Source of the DNA: Ophioceras dolichostomum
Taxonomy: Eukaryota > Ascomycota > Sordariomycetes > Magnaporthales > Ophioceraceae
DNA: 34,293 nt
Assembly: GCA_003049485.1 (NCBI GenBank)
Contig: PYST01000371.1
Span: 2,242-36,534 of the forward strand
Reading direction: 5' to 3'
The position numbers and the translations under genes are program-made. The notes below the pieces were generated by a model. It ran no database searches, was not told where the DNA came from, and was given only the letters and a program-made list of their open reading frames with translations. Below are positions 1-10,059 of this stretch, piece by piece (position 1 is the first letter of the stretch; every line of letters starts with the position of its first letter).

Positions 1-389
1 GAAGGGGGGGCTCGGTCCGGCGCGCCGAGAGGAAAATCGGAGGGATATCTCGCTCGGGGAGCCATGTTTGGAAGACGGCCGGGCGGGTGGTGGATAAATG
101 GGGAAGCTCCTTAGTGGTCTCCTAGGAGTCGTACATCGTTTTCTAAGTTGAACGCTGGAAGAGGCAGAGAGTGGAAAGGTCCGAGAGGGAGGCCGGCCGA
201 CCGAGAGGCGAATAGATCTCATAGATGCCAAGGCTGCGAGGTAGGTTCCTATAAGAGACGCATGATGTAAGTCAGCATTGCATGCACACCAAAGCAGTTC
301 CGAACGGGTGATTTACGTTTCGCCAGCATATATGGCATCGATGTACCACAACATACCTCCCACATGGAAAGCGACATTGCCAGAGACAA
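1..389. other. Intergenic, no gene seen
   Basis: No coding region is supported here. The stretch lies downstream of the F-box-like gene that ends at 390 on the minus strand. It carries no tRNA-like, rRNA-like or repeat structure that I can see. Confidence 0.5.
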
Positions 390-1616
390 TCAGTCGTCGT
401 CCTCATGGCCCTCATCCCACGGGAAGAACCACTGATCCTTCGCAAGGATCAGAAACTCGCTGAGACCCAACATGGCCAAGTCCACCCGGCGCTCGTTCGG
501 CGGGAGCTGGACCTCTCGACGGCCAATCAGAGGGGAGTGGGTAGAGGTGTCAGTGCTGACGCGAGTGCCGGCCGGCGCCTCGAGCACGAGCTCGTTCCGC
601 AGCCACTCGCGCGAGGCGCGCACCCACTGGGCCGAGACCTGGTCCGGGTGCACGGCCGTGATACGCACCAGGTTCGGGAACACGACCAGGAGGCGGCGCT
701 CGGTCCGGGCGTTGGCGACGCGCTGGATCTGGTCGGCGGGTGTGGCGCCATTGTATAGCGCGACGAGCCCCGTGGCGTTCATGGGGAACGGGACGATGAT
801 GCGGCGCACGAGGGCCGCATTGTGGGCGCCGACCGTCTTGACCATGTCGTTGACCAGGTCGCGCATCTTGATGGCGTTGGGGGCGGTCATGGGGCGGAAG
901 TACACGCTGGGCACGAAGGCGAAGGTGTTCTGCCCGTAGAGCAGGTGCCGCGTGATGGCCGAGAAGTGGCGGTTGAGCAAGAGGGGCGCGAGGGTGTTCT
1001 TGGGCTCCGGCTGGTCGCCGCGGGGTGGGTTGTGACGGGGAGGCAGGCGGTACTCTTTCTTCTCCCATCGGATGACCGAGTCGGTGGGTGTGACGAGGCG
1101 AAGGATCATCGCATGGATCTCGTTGGACATCTCGGGGCAGCCCCAGTGCTTTGGGGGTCCCTTGGACTTCAATTGTCCGACGCTGTTGTCACCTAAGGCG
1201 TCGTTGGCCACTACCTGGATGTTGTCTATAACCTCGGGTCCATTGTGGGCCATGTTCGTATTGTCCTCAACATTGGTGTCCTCATCAATGTTGTCTCCAT
1301 TGTTGTTGTCCCCATCGTTGTTGTCCCCATCCGGGGTGTCGTTGCCGAGGTCGGCGGCAGCGTCGGTCGCAGCGTCGGCCACAGGATCAGCCGCCTCGCC
1401 ATTCTCGCCCGCGTTCTGATCAACAGAGCTAGCCGTACTGCCCTGCTCGCTCGGCTCCTCCTCCGGAGTGTCATCGCGCGGCGGTCCACTGTAGGCATTG
1501 GGGATAGGGGGGCACTTCATCGCCTGCAGGTTAGCGCCGAGCAAGCGATGTCGATGGTGACGTTTGGGCCTATCAGGGCGTCGATTAGGTCGCGCATACT
1601 GGCGGGCCTTGGCCAT
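390..1616 (-). CDS. F-box-like hypothetical protein with acidic Asn/Asp-rich N-terminal half
   Basis: Single-exon gene of 408 residues starting at the ATG at 1616 (MAKARQYARP). The open frame runs further upstream to 1718 but has no earlier ATG. Residues 1-35 are Arg/His-rich and basic. Residues about 50-135 are acidic low complexity (Asp/Asn/Gly/Glu), partly encoded by a 15-bp DNA repeat. The globular part starts near residue 155 with PEMSNEIHAMILRLV, followed by LLLNRHFSAITRHLLYGQNT. That order (a Leu/Pro-type F-box-like helix, an LNR segment, then LLYGxNTF) is typical of fungal F-box-like or structurally related hypothetical proteins. In known F-box proteins this region binds Skp1 and recruits substrates for ubiquitination, but that role is only inferred here. 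The protein ends in an acidic tail (EGHEDDD). No signal peptide or membrane helix is visible. An alternative start at the internal Met of MKCPPIP would give a shorter protein. Confidence 0.65.
   Translation of the reverse strand: MAKARQYARPNRRPDRPKRHHRHRLLGANLQAMKCPPIPNAYSGPPRDDTPEEEPSEQGSTASSVDQNAGENGEAADPVADAATDAAADLGNDTPDGDNNDGDNNNGDNIDEDTNVEDNTNMAHNGPEVIDNIQVVANDALGDNSVGQLKSKGPPKHWGCPEMSNEIHAMILRLVTPTDSVIRWEKKEYRLPPRHNPPRGDQPEPKNTLAPLLLNRHFSAITRHLLYGQNTFAFVPSVYFRPMTAPNAIKMRDLVNDMVKTVGAHNAALVRRIIVPFPMNATGLVALYNGATPADQIQRVANARTERRLLVVFPNLVRITAVHPDQVSAQWVRASREWLRNELVLEAPAGTRVSTDTSTHSPLIGRREVQLPPNERRVDLAMLGLSEFLILAKDQWFFPWDEGHEDDD
1287..1331. repeat. Imperfect 15-bp tandem repeat inside the F-box-like gene
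   Basis: Units of the form gttgttgtccccatc occur at 1302-1316 and 1317-1331, with a degenerate copy just before. On the minus strand they encode the repeated Asp-Gly-Asp-Asn-Asn stretch of the acidic N-terminal region, so length variation here would stay in frame. Confidence 0.7.
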
Positions 1617-2697
1617 TGTGTCGGAGGGAGCTTCTCTCTGTCTGTGGTACGTCTTTGTTGACTCTAGGAGAATGTGGGAGGTTGGGACAATGCTGGATGT
1701 AAGGTTGATGCTCCTCAAAGCTCAGCTTCTCCCAAGAGAGGCTGCCCCTGAGAAAGGATGATGTTTGAGAAATGGAAAGAATAGCAATGAGATGACTGCA
1801 GGCAATCGGAGATGGACATTGATGGGAACGATGCGACTGGTTAGATGCAGATGGAGGAGGTTGAAAGATGGAAGAGGGCGAAGAGAATGCGAGATGGTGT
1901 GTCAAGGACAAGGAAAAGGTCGGTCTGGTCGAGGACTGTTCCTCATCCGCGGTAACTGTGCGATCAGCAACGCAGACACGCGATCAGGGAGGAGTGAATT
2001 CAAGAGATGTTGCTATGGTTCCTGGTGGGAGAGTGCCTCTGTGGAAGAGCCGCCCCCCATTGCTGGTACCAACGACTTACCGCCAACCCAACCTCCATGT
2101 CCCGACACTAGGGGGCCCCCGCTTCACAAAGACTTAACGCCACCAAACAGCCGACGTATCTGTCTACCTAACTCACCAAAACGAGAGTCGAGAATTCACC
2201 GTGCTGGACTGCGCCTGCGTCTTCTCGTTGCGGGTCCGATGACCTCCTCGAGCCTCACCAACCCGACCGTCACTCCACGTGATGAGCGTCGAGCGGTCGA
2301 GAGTTGGTCTGTAAGGTGCGAGCTATGCAGGATGGTAGCGCTTGAGCATGGATTCACTTGCGTGGTGGGGTAACAACAGCTGCGGGGGCGTTGGAAAGAG
2401 GGAGCGGCGAGAGCTCAGGTGAGGACGCCGACCGAGAGTGGGTGGGTGCACCTGCCCGACCGACCGAGGACCTGCTCCATCACTGGAAAGGCGCCTCCCT
2501 GCCACTAGTGGTCTACCAGAAACGCCCATCTATCTCTCCGTCTCCTCACACGGGTGAAATCAAAAGCTCCAACATCCAAATCTGCATCACTCGTTCGTTC
2601 GGCAGAATTGTTTAGACCCGGGAATCTTTAACCCGTCCTTGCATGCTTTCTTGCCTGCCTTGACTTCCCCAGCCTGCTCAGTTCACAATTCACCCCA
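1617..2697. other. Intergenic between two divergent genes
   Basis: This stretch of about 1.1 kb separates the minus-strand F-box-like gene from the plus-strand 2EXR-type gene, so it should hold both promoters. Open frames of up to 202 codons exist, but their translations are low in hydrophobic pattern and show no recognisable motif. I do not call a gene. Confidence 0.45.
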
Positions 2698-4194
2698 ATG
2701 ACCATGGCTGTCGACGAACTGGAGGAATGCGAGGCGCTCATCGCTTCGCACGAGGGAGTCGAGGAATCCGAAGTCGCCGTCGAGGCCGCCGTCGAGGAAA
2801 TTGTCGAGACACTCATCGAGTCAGTTGTCGAGTCACTCGAGGAACCCAAGGAACACGCCGACGCGGTTGTTGAGGTAGTCGAGGAATCTGAGGAACATGT
2901 CGAGGCAGCTGAAGAACCTAAAGCACCCGGCGAAGCGCCCGAAGAATCCGAGGACCCACCGGTTGCCTTGGTTGCCTTTTCCAAATTCAATGAATTGCCC
3001 AGGAGCGTGAGGACCGCAGTCTAGGTGGCGGCCATCCGAGAGACAGATTGGCGCGGCGTGCACGTCGTCAAACTGTTCGGGCCGAGTCCCTACAATACCT
3101 ATCCCTCTGCCACTGCCACTTGGGCAAGCCGGATTCCTTCCACGTACGACGTCGACTCGGGCCTCCTGAGCGCATGCCGGGAGTCGAGAGCAACCATGAC
3201 ACAGGTCTTCTCGCGGCTGTATCAGGTAGACCCCAAGCGCCGACGATGCTTGGCCGGCCCGCTGGTTTGTAACCATTATTCCGTCCCGGCCGCCGGAAAT
3301 GGAAGTGGACATCAGGTCGGACAGATCCTCACCGAGCCTGAGAGGGACCTCTTCGTCATAAACGACGAGTTTCTCGGAGCATGGGACGCTTGGGACGTTA
3401 TAGACCAGATGATGCGCGCGCCTGCCATGCGATTACGGCCTGTCAAACTGGAAGAGCAAAGGGAAGTTGATCGCGCCAGCACAGCGCGTACCCACATAGC
3501 TTTCGTCTTCAACCCAGAATGGGCGGAGGTCGATTCCCTGGAAGAGCTACTCCAAGTGTTTTTGAGCAAGGAGCCCATCGGGTTCCTTACAAACTTTCTC
3601 CATGGAGCCTTGGGCCACGTAGATGACCTTGACCTTTTCATCTGGCTCATCGACCCCCGGATTGATCCGGATCATCAGGTGGAAGAAGCCGAAGCCACAG
3701 CCGCCAACACAACCACCGATACACCCACCGATGCACCCGCAGATGCAACCCCTACTACTACCAAGGATGACGGTGATGAGGGTCAACAGCAAGGATCCAG
3801 CGACGCTCAAACAGCAGCCGACCCTGCCGAAGGCGATGCTCCTGTTGCTGTCGGCAAAGACGACAGCAACCCTTCTGATGCTGTATCCGGCGACTCCTCC
3901 TCCACACCCCCAAGTCGTGAACCGGTCGTTTTTCGGGACGCGCTGGGCAATGCCTACACAGAAACTCCTCTCTTTCTTGGCCCCGACGGCGAACTCAACA
4001 AGAACGACGCCGACTACGAGAGGTCAGCGCTGCGCTTCGTCCACAACTACACGACGGGGGGCATCGCGCCGTGGCCGCACACTTTCCCGGAGGTGATGTC
4101 GGACAACACCGGCCCCGCCGCCCGAATCGGAGAGATCTTGGGAGTGCTTCGGCCTTCTGGACCAGGCGTGAAACCGAGAGGGCGCCAAGGTTAG
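2698..4194 (+). pseudogene. 2EXR-domain protein gene interrupted by an in-frame TAG
   Basis: Two open stretches in the same frame (2698-3024 and 3025-4194) are separated only by a TAG at 3022-3024. The first part starts at ATG 2698 and has a Glu/Val-rich acidic stretch (residues about 8-95), then FSKFNELPRSVRTAV. After the stop the frame continues VAAIRETDWRGVHVVKL and then SACRESRATM. Together this matches the fungal 2EXR pattern (F..F..LP.ELR..IW..AL....V..L, later a CRESR motif), with the TAG at the position of the near-invariant Trp, so TGG to TAG is the simplest explanation. The downstream part (about 389 codons) has an acidic, Thr/Pro-rich linker near codons 220-290 and the motif FGPSP. 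No intron of usable size removes the stop without deleting the FxxFNELP motif. Alternatives: a sequencing error, or translational readthrough. The function of 2EXR proteins is not established. Confidence 0.7.
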
Positions 4195-5157
4195 TTTCCG
4201 GAGTAGTCGTCGGCTTCCTCTTCCCCAAGTTCGGCATCCACAAGAGTGTCCTCATCCGAGGACGGAGATAGGGCGCTGCTCATGCTCTCCGACGGAGCGG
4301 TGGGCAATAGTTCTGGGCAAAGAATTACATGAACATCGATCCAGCCGAGCTCGCCTGCACAGGCAGTGCAAGGCGAGGGGTTAACGGGGCACAGATGGGG
4401 CTGGGGCCATCACGCGGCTAAGAAAAGAGCGGACCAGCTCCAGGAAGCCCAGAGCGAAGTATCAGTTGCGTCATAGCAAAATGGCAGCGGCACCCGTTAT
4501 CCTTTGGTGTACACGACGGTGGCTTTGCTTATATGTACGACTACACCTAGTTAGTATAGCGCTCAGCGAGAATTATACCAGCGGGGAAAAAATAACTCCT
4601 CGACGTCCGAGGACTTCCAACTCTATGGAGCATTGTGCAAGCATCAAGGACACGGAGCCGAGCCAGAACAACGAGGAGCTGTGTTCTTAGCATACAAGAG
4701 CCTATTGCCGTTGGCAAGCCCAAGCGTGTTGTTGCCTTCCAACCCGAACAACAAGACGGCGGCCGATAGAATCCACCACAGCCACGAACACGGCCAGGCT
4801 GGGCAAGAGTCCGAAGGGCCAAGTTCCCTCCAAATGACCACTTAACTCCAGTTTAGGATCGGAGAAGGTCGCGGGTGATACGTTGAGATTCTCAGGTTTA
4901 TTTAGGCATTTCAGACAACGAGCGAAAGCTTTGGTCCAGCCAAGCAGAAAAGACCCTCCGTTGATGATGGCGAGGAACCAACCAGCAGGAACTAACCCAC
5001 CGACCGACCGACCACCCAAACGCCAAATCCTCCTTCCCGCGACCGCAGCGACCGACAGGAAAGCAACGAAAGAAAATGCTGTACCCGGTGCGCCGAAACT
5101 CCCCTTTCCGAACCGTCGCTAACCGACCGTTTTCCCGCCACACTCGGCGACCGATCA
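4195..5157. other. Intergenic, convergent 3' ends
   Basis: Lies between the 3' end of the plus-strand 2EXR-type gene and the 3' end of the minus-strand hydrolase gene. Short open frames (up to 105 codons) overlap on both strands but show no family motif. A small accgaccgacc run occurs near 5000. I see no gene. Confidence 0.45.
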
Positions 5158-6952
5158 TCAATACAGCGACTTAACCGACCCACCCGTATCCCTCCTCGCC
5201 AACGTCGCCCCAACCGGACCAACCGGCCGTCTGACCGGCGTGTCCGCGACATCCTCCTTCACGCAATACCGCGCAATCACCCTGTTCACATGCCCCAGAC
5301 TCTTCCTCCTCAGCAGCGCATTCCCGTGGTCCATCCCCGGCAGCCAGATTATCTCCAGCTGCCTGCTGCCAACCCACCACTTCTCACTCGCCTCCCACGA
5401 TTTCCTGTCCTGCGGTGAGTCGTGCCCCGGGTGCCCGAACTCGACGTACGACGCGATGGCCGACGCGTCGAGCACGCAGTCGCGCTCGCCGACGATCACC
5501 GTCGTGCGGAGAGGGTCCGTGTCGGACGTGAGCAGCTCCCGCCACAAAATGTGCTCCCGCCACGAAAACCGCCGCGCGAGCGTGTGCGCCACGCCCGGGT
5601 CCGTCGCCACGAGCTGCATCTGCAGGTGGTTTCCCCGGGAGTAGCGCGCGCGCCGCCGCGTGAAGTTGAAGGCGACGTCGGGGAGGTGCAGGAGCAGGGC
5701 CACGGGGTCGACGAGGACGAGCGAGTTTATCTTGGGGGCGATGGCGGGCGACAGGAGGAGCGGCGTGGTCAGGAACGTGCCGTAGCTGTGCGCCACGACG
5801 ACCATGTCGTTGTATTCGGGACCCTGCTGCGCGAGGATCGACGCGATGGACGAGACCAGCTCCGGGGCGCGGGGCATGGGCGACGAGATGCGGGCGGAGA
5901 TGGGGTGCAGCTCGAGGAGGACCACGCCGACGTCGCGGGGGATCTGGCGCAGGAAGGGGAGGTAAGGGAACAGACCGACGCCCACGCCGTGGATGAAGAG
6001 GATGGGCCGTTTTGTGGGCGAGCGGTGCGCGCGCGCGAAGTAGGAGAGGTGCGGGGAGCCGGCGGACTCGTTCAGCCCCAGGAGGCCGAGGGGCCGGAAG
6101 GGGAAGGTGGTGAAGAACTTGAGGCGGTGCTGGCGGTAGAAGCGGAAGCCGAGGATGTAGAGGACGAGGGTGGTGAAGAGGTCGATGAAGCCGAAGACCT
6201 GGGTTGGTGGGTTGATAGAATAGTGTTAGTTGCGAGAGATGTTAAGGGGAGGATGACGATCCTAGTCTGGGGTGATGGCGATGGCGGGTGGGAAATGGGG
6301 GCAGGGAGGGAAGGAGGAGGACAAAAGTGCGAGGAGTCTCGCCGGGGTTGCACGTCAATGTGTCGTCTTTGCTCACCGTGTAGTACAGTAGACTCCGATG
6401 CGTCATGTTGATCGGGTCCAGACTGAGCCTGATAGCCTCGACGTCGCCCCTGCCCCTCCGGATCTCGAACCCCATAAGCTTCTCCGCCTCGGCGATGTAG
6501 CTCTCCAGCTCTTCATCGTCGTCCCCCGGTTCTCCTCCCCGGTCGAACAGCGCCCACAGCAGCCAGTCCTTGATGTTTTCGCGCCTGATGTCGTCCCAGT
6601 GGCCATCCTGCGCCCATTTGCGCACGTACTGCTCCACGTCCGGCACGAGGCCCAGGCACTTGCGGAAGAAGGCGGCCCTCTGCTCGCGCGTCAGGGCCGG
6701 GGGGTGTATCGCGGACTCGGGGCCGGTTTTTTGCAGGCGGTGTCGGTAGGGAAGCGAGAAGAGGAAGTACCAGAGCGTCTCGGTGAGGGCGAGGCCGGCG
6801 ACGATGAGCAAGAACGGGTTCTGGATGGCCGAGAGCCGGAAGAGCGTGAAGACCAGGTAGAGGTAGAGCAGGCAGAGGAGGCCGAAGTAGCGGAACAGGA
6901 TGCTGTAGCCCAGCACTATGTAGTACTCGAGCTTGCTTTGGCCGACGACCAT
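5158..6952 (-). CDS. Membrane-anchored alpha/beta hydrolase fold protein
   Basis: Two exons, 6952-6377 and 6198-5158, joined in phase 0 by an intron at 6376-6199 (donor GTGAGC, acceptor CCCAG); the product is 538 residues. Residues about 10-40 and 45-73 are two strongly hydrophobic segments, probably membrane helices, so the enzyme is likely membrane-bound with its catalytic domain to one side. The hydrolase core starts near residue 255 with FIHGVGVG (oxyanion-hole His-Gly at 262-263). The nucleophile elbow is AHSYG (Ser330), the acid is in GERDCVLD (Asp432 or Asp436), and the catalytic His is in GMDHGN (His483), so the triad is complete. The family includes esterases, lipases and related hydrolases; the substrate cannot be told from sequence. 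The exon join is supported because residues just after it read directly into the hydrolase N-terminal strand. The start is the only ATG that includes both helices. Confidence 0.85.
6199..6376 (-). other. Intron of the alpha/beta hydrolase gene
   Basis: A GT-AG intron of 178 nt, phase 0, with donor GTGAGC at 6376 and acceptor CAG ending at 6199. The exon 1 frame continues open into it, but that translation (SKDDTLTCNPGE) loses hydrolase character. Removing the intron fuses the helical N-terminus to the hydrolase core. Confidence 0.8.
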
Positions 6953-8231
6953 CGTGAAGAACGACGACGGCGACGACGGCCCCGACGACGGATGGCCGTA
7001 GTACTGTAACTATTGCTGATCGTACTGTGTTTGACCTGGAGGTGGTGATAATGGTGACTGAGAATGTGATAATGGAGTGGAGGGAACGGTTTTTGTTTGG
7101 GAGCTCGTTAGGAATCGAGGTAGGTAGGTGGGCACGCCACCGCAGCTCCGGATGCGGTTCTCAGTGTTGGCTGGGAGAATGCTCCTCCGTTGGCGTACTC
7201 CTCGGCAGATCGTTCCGACGTAACCACACGCTCGGATGACGGAAAATACAAATCAGGGGTTGTGTTGTAGAGTACCAGACATGGCAGCTTTGAGCGACCC
7301 AGTTCATTTAGCTGCGCGCTGACAGGCTCCTCCCGAATCCGTCCTTTTCCCTCCTAGAATCCCTGCGGAAGATCCGGAGTCGGCCGACATGGCTGCGTTC
7401 GACACGATGTGGCAAGGCGTCCAGGCCTGGTTGACTGGGCTGGGAGGGACATATCAACAGTGGGGGACGAGTGGGCGTGTGCGGGGCGTCTGATGTTTTG
7501 CTGTGCTTGCAGGCAGGGAAGCTTGATGTTTCGGCCGTTTGAAACGGGAGAGCTATTCGTCAGTGCGCCGAAGTTGTCCTGCATCACCGCACATCCATGA
7601 TGGACCTATCGCAACGAGAAGCGGAGAGGCGGATAGGAAAAAGGTGGGGTAAGCAAGGCGAAGGTGCAGGTGAAGGAAGGGTATTGGATCGACGTGACCC
7701 GTCCGATGATGTGATGGTTATTGTGAAGTGCCATGCCCATCCTGCTGGCTAGGATATCTCTGAGGGGTAACAGAAATACCTAGATGGGATCTATCGATCT
7801 ATCATGTGCTTGGTGCCAGCGCACCTACCGGAAAAGTTGAATGCCCATGTGGTGTACCGGGCGACGAGTTGAGGAATCCGGGTAGTGGGCGGCCCGCCTC
7901 GAGTGAGTACGTCGAGGCGCTCGTGACAAAGCACCACATTAAGCTTATTTAGACGTTTTAAGACGATTCTGTCACAGAAAAAGCAATCGGCTTGCAATAC
8001 ATAGTGTAACGTCGAAGGTATCCCCTATTTCTTTTCCGCCGCGAGAACAGGGTTCACCGACTGAAGTCTAGTAATGCCTTGGAAAAAGCTCTATGGCGGT
8101 CTTTCTATACGAAGTTAGTGACCTCAGCAACCTTCAAGGTCATGACAAGCTCTCGCTGACCCGGAAGCTCTGGCCTGAAGGACTTCACGCCTCCCATCTG
8201 CGGTTTGCGAGACCGCCCGCCGGACATTCAC
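6953..8231. other. Intergenic, about 1.3 kb, no gene supported
   Basis: Lies between the hydrolase start and the 3' end of the DUF218 gene. The longest open frames are about 60-80 codons and have no motif. It should contain the hydrolase promoter near its left edge. No tRNA or repeat was recognised. Confidence 0.45.
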
Positions 8232-8984
8232 CTAGGGCAAGTGCCTCCCGAACCCAGCTTTGATGAGCCTCTGTCCCGCCTCCCACACGTCATCCGGAAT
8301 CTCCTGCTCGATCTGGAACCCCATCTTCGGATATTCCCTTATCCTCACCAGATCGCCAATCATAATGCTCGTCACCAGATCCCTTGGGTTATCGGCGTCC
8401 GGATATTCGTCGAAGCTCAGAGGGGGCGACGACACCGTGAACTCCGGTGTCGACTCTGCAGCTTCCCCAGGCCACTGCTTCACGAACGTGGCGTACGTCC
8501 TCCGTTCCATGTACGGCTTCTGAACCAGCACGAAGCTCTTAGGAGCAAGACTCTTCGATTGCAGGAGGGCATGGGTGAACCGCACGTTTTCGCCCGTGTT
8601 CGTGGCGCGCGGCTCGGTGAGGATCGCGGAGGCAGGCACGCCCATCGAGAGCGCCACGTCCGCGAAGGCAAGCGCCTCGGGCTTGGAGAAGCGGCCCGCC
8701 GTGAGCGCGCCACTGTCGCCGGAGTAGATGAGTAAGGGCGCAAAACCGCGCAGGTAGAGGGACGCGGCGTAGGACGCCACGCGGATGTCGAGGCTGCAGA
8801 GGCAGAAGATTGCGTCGACGGTGGTGGTGGGGCTGAGCGGCATGCACATGCGGTGGTAGGAGTAGATGAGGGATGAATCGGCGTAGATTTGGGTGCCTGG
8901 TTGGACTGGTGGGTATTCTTGTTCTTGTTGTTGTTTCTGCTGGGAAACGCCGTTGGGCGTCGCTGAGGTTGCTGGGTCCGACAT
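8232..8984 (-). CDS. DUF218 (YdcF/SanA/ElyC-like) domain protein
   Basis: Single exon, 250 residues, starting at the ATG at 8984 (MSDPATSATP). The open frame extends upstream to 9440, but that part has no conserved character and is probably 5' UTR. After a Gln-rich N-terminal tail (residues about 15-25) comes the DUF218 fold: VDAIFCLCSLDIRVASYAAS, then LRGFAPLLIYSGDSG (the central strand and Ser-Gly loop), then EPRATNTGENVRFTHAL (the conserved T-x-E-N segment), then SFVLVQKPYMERRTYATF (strand plus Arg-Arg). This order is diagnostic of DUF218 proteins, which in bacteria include cell-envelope proteins such as SanA and ElyC and the SAM-binding YdcF. Unlike many bacterial members there is no N-terminal membrane helix, so a soluble cytosolic protein is likely. 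The biochemical activity in fungi is unknown. Confidence 0.88.
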   Translation of the reverse strand: MSDPATSATPNGVSQQKQQQEQEYPPVQPGTQIYADSSLIYSYHRMCMPLSPTTTVDAIFCLCSLDIRVASYAASLYLRGFAPLLIYSGDSGALTAGRFSKPEALAFADVALSMGVPASAILTEPRATNTGENVRFTHALLQSKSLAPKSFVLVQKPYMERRTYATFVKQWPGEAAESTPEFTVSSPPLSFDEYPDADNPRDLVTSIMIGDLVRIREYPKMGFQIEQEIPDDVWEAGQRLIKAGFGRHLP

Positions 8985-9368
8985 CGCTCTGGTGGTGGTA
9001 GTGGTGATGCTGGTGAGTGATTGATGATTTTTCGGTGAATGATGACACGCCTTTGGCGCCTTCGGCAAGTGAGCCAAGCGAGGGCACCGGCGTAGCGACG
9101 GCTTATGTAGGCTATTCGGAGATACTCCTTTAGGGTACTGCGAAATCGAAACCACACATGTTGACAGGAGTAACGTTGTAATTGGCAGCCAGCCGCGGTT
9201 GAGTGTCAACGAGGGGGCGAGTCCAACTGCTGCGTGCGAGATGCAGCAGCGCGTTTCTCGGCCTAACCCCTGAATCCCCGCACTTCTCTGAATGGAGACT
9301 TTCGGATCACGTGAACCCAAGAGGCCACAAGCACCGGGCGAGAATCGTGAACGACGAATGAGCCGCAT

Positions 9369-9378
9369 TATATATATA
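9369..9378 (-). promoter_or_regulatory. Possible TATA element upstream of the DUF218 gene
   Basis: A run of TATATATATA sits about 390 bp upstream of the chosen DUF218 start codon. It is palindromic, so strand is inferred only from the gene it would serve. The distance implies a long 5' UTR. Confidence 0.25.
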
Positions 9379-9521
9379 CCAAGTATAGATACCCTATACC
9401 TACCAGAGGGCGCACAATGTATGCGCCGTCGACTCATCACCGTCTCCCTGGGCTGGCCCTTTTCGGCATTGGGGTCTGTTGGCTGGCCAAAGAGGTCGGG
9501 TACAAGTACCGAACCAGCAAC

Positions 9522-9522
<1 letters not shown>

Positions 9523-9603
<81 letters not shown>
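9523..9603. repeat. (GAT)27 perfect microsatellite
   Basis: Twenty-seven uninterrupted copies of GAT, 81 nt. It is intergenic, about 540 bp upstream of the DUF218 start and 550 bp from the 2-kb-scale coding sequence on the other side. Its perfection suggests recent expansion. Confidence 0.95.
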
Positions 9604-9604
<1 letters not shown>

Positions 9605-10059
9605 TATTTAACGTCTGAAGTCGGAATCTGCCCGAGATCCCTGCCTCCGAGGGGCATAAGACGTGCTAGCGACTACCGAGCGGCTAGGTACAAGGAACCA
9701 GCGCTTGAATGTGAGGTTAAAGAGAGGAAACGCAAACACAGAACGAGTAATAGCTAGCATATCGTGCTCTGGGGCGTGGCGCCCCATTGCGTACGTATTC
9801 TTCAAGCCACATTCCCGCCCCCCTATTAGCTCGGGGCTGGCACTCGGCGTTGAACCAGCAACGGACGCTACGTGATATTTGATTGAGAGCCGGAAACAAT
9901 GGGCAAACGGGGCGGAGTACTGACCTCGGAGGGCTGGCATCTGCAAATAAAAACCCGAAAGAAAAAAAGTCTAGCGAGAAGCACTGGATTGATGATTGAC
10001 GAGACTACGAGAAACGAAAAACCCCCCTTTCTTCCCCCGCCCTTCACCCCCCCTCCACA

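Larger units (their letters stand above)
8985..10059. other. Intergenic with a long GAT microsatellite
   Basis: About 1.1 kb between the DUF218 start and the 3' end of the first giant gene. It holds the TATA-like run and the (GAT)27 tract. The Asp, Met and Ile homopolymer frames across the tract are artefacts of the repeat. No gene is seen. Confidence 0.5.

Noticed and set aside
1765..2373. A 202-codon frame between the first two genes
   Set aside because: No conserved motif, and the composition resembles non-coding sequence.
3007..3024. GTGAGG...TAG as a tiny intron removing the 2EXR stop
   Set aside because: Only 18 nt, far below a workable fungal intron.
9292..9757. Asp, Met and Ile homopolymer frames over the GAT tract
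   Set aside because: They are the three frames of one microsatellite and not proteins.
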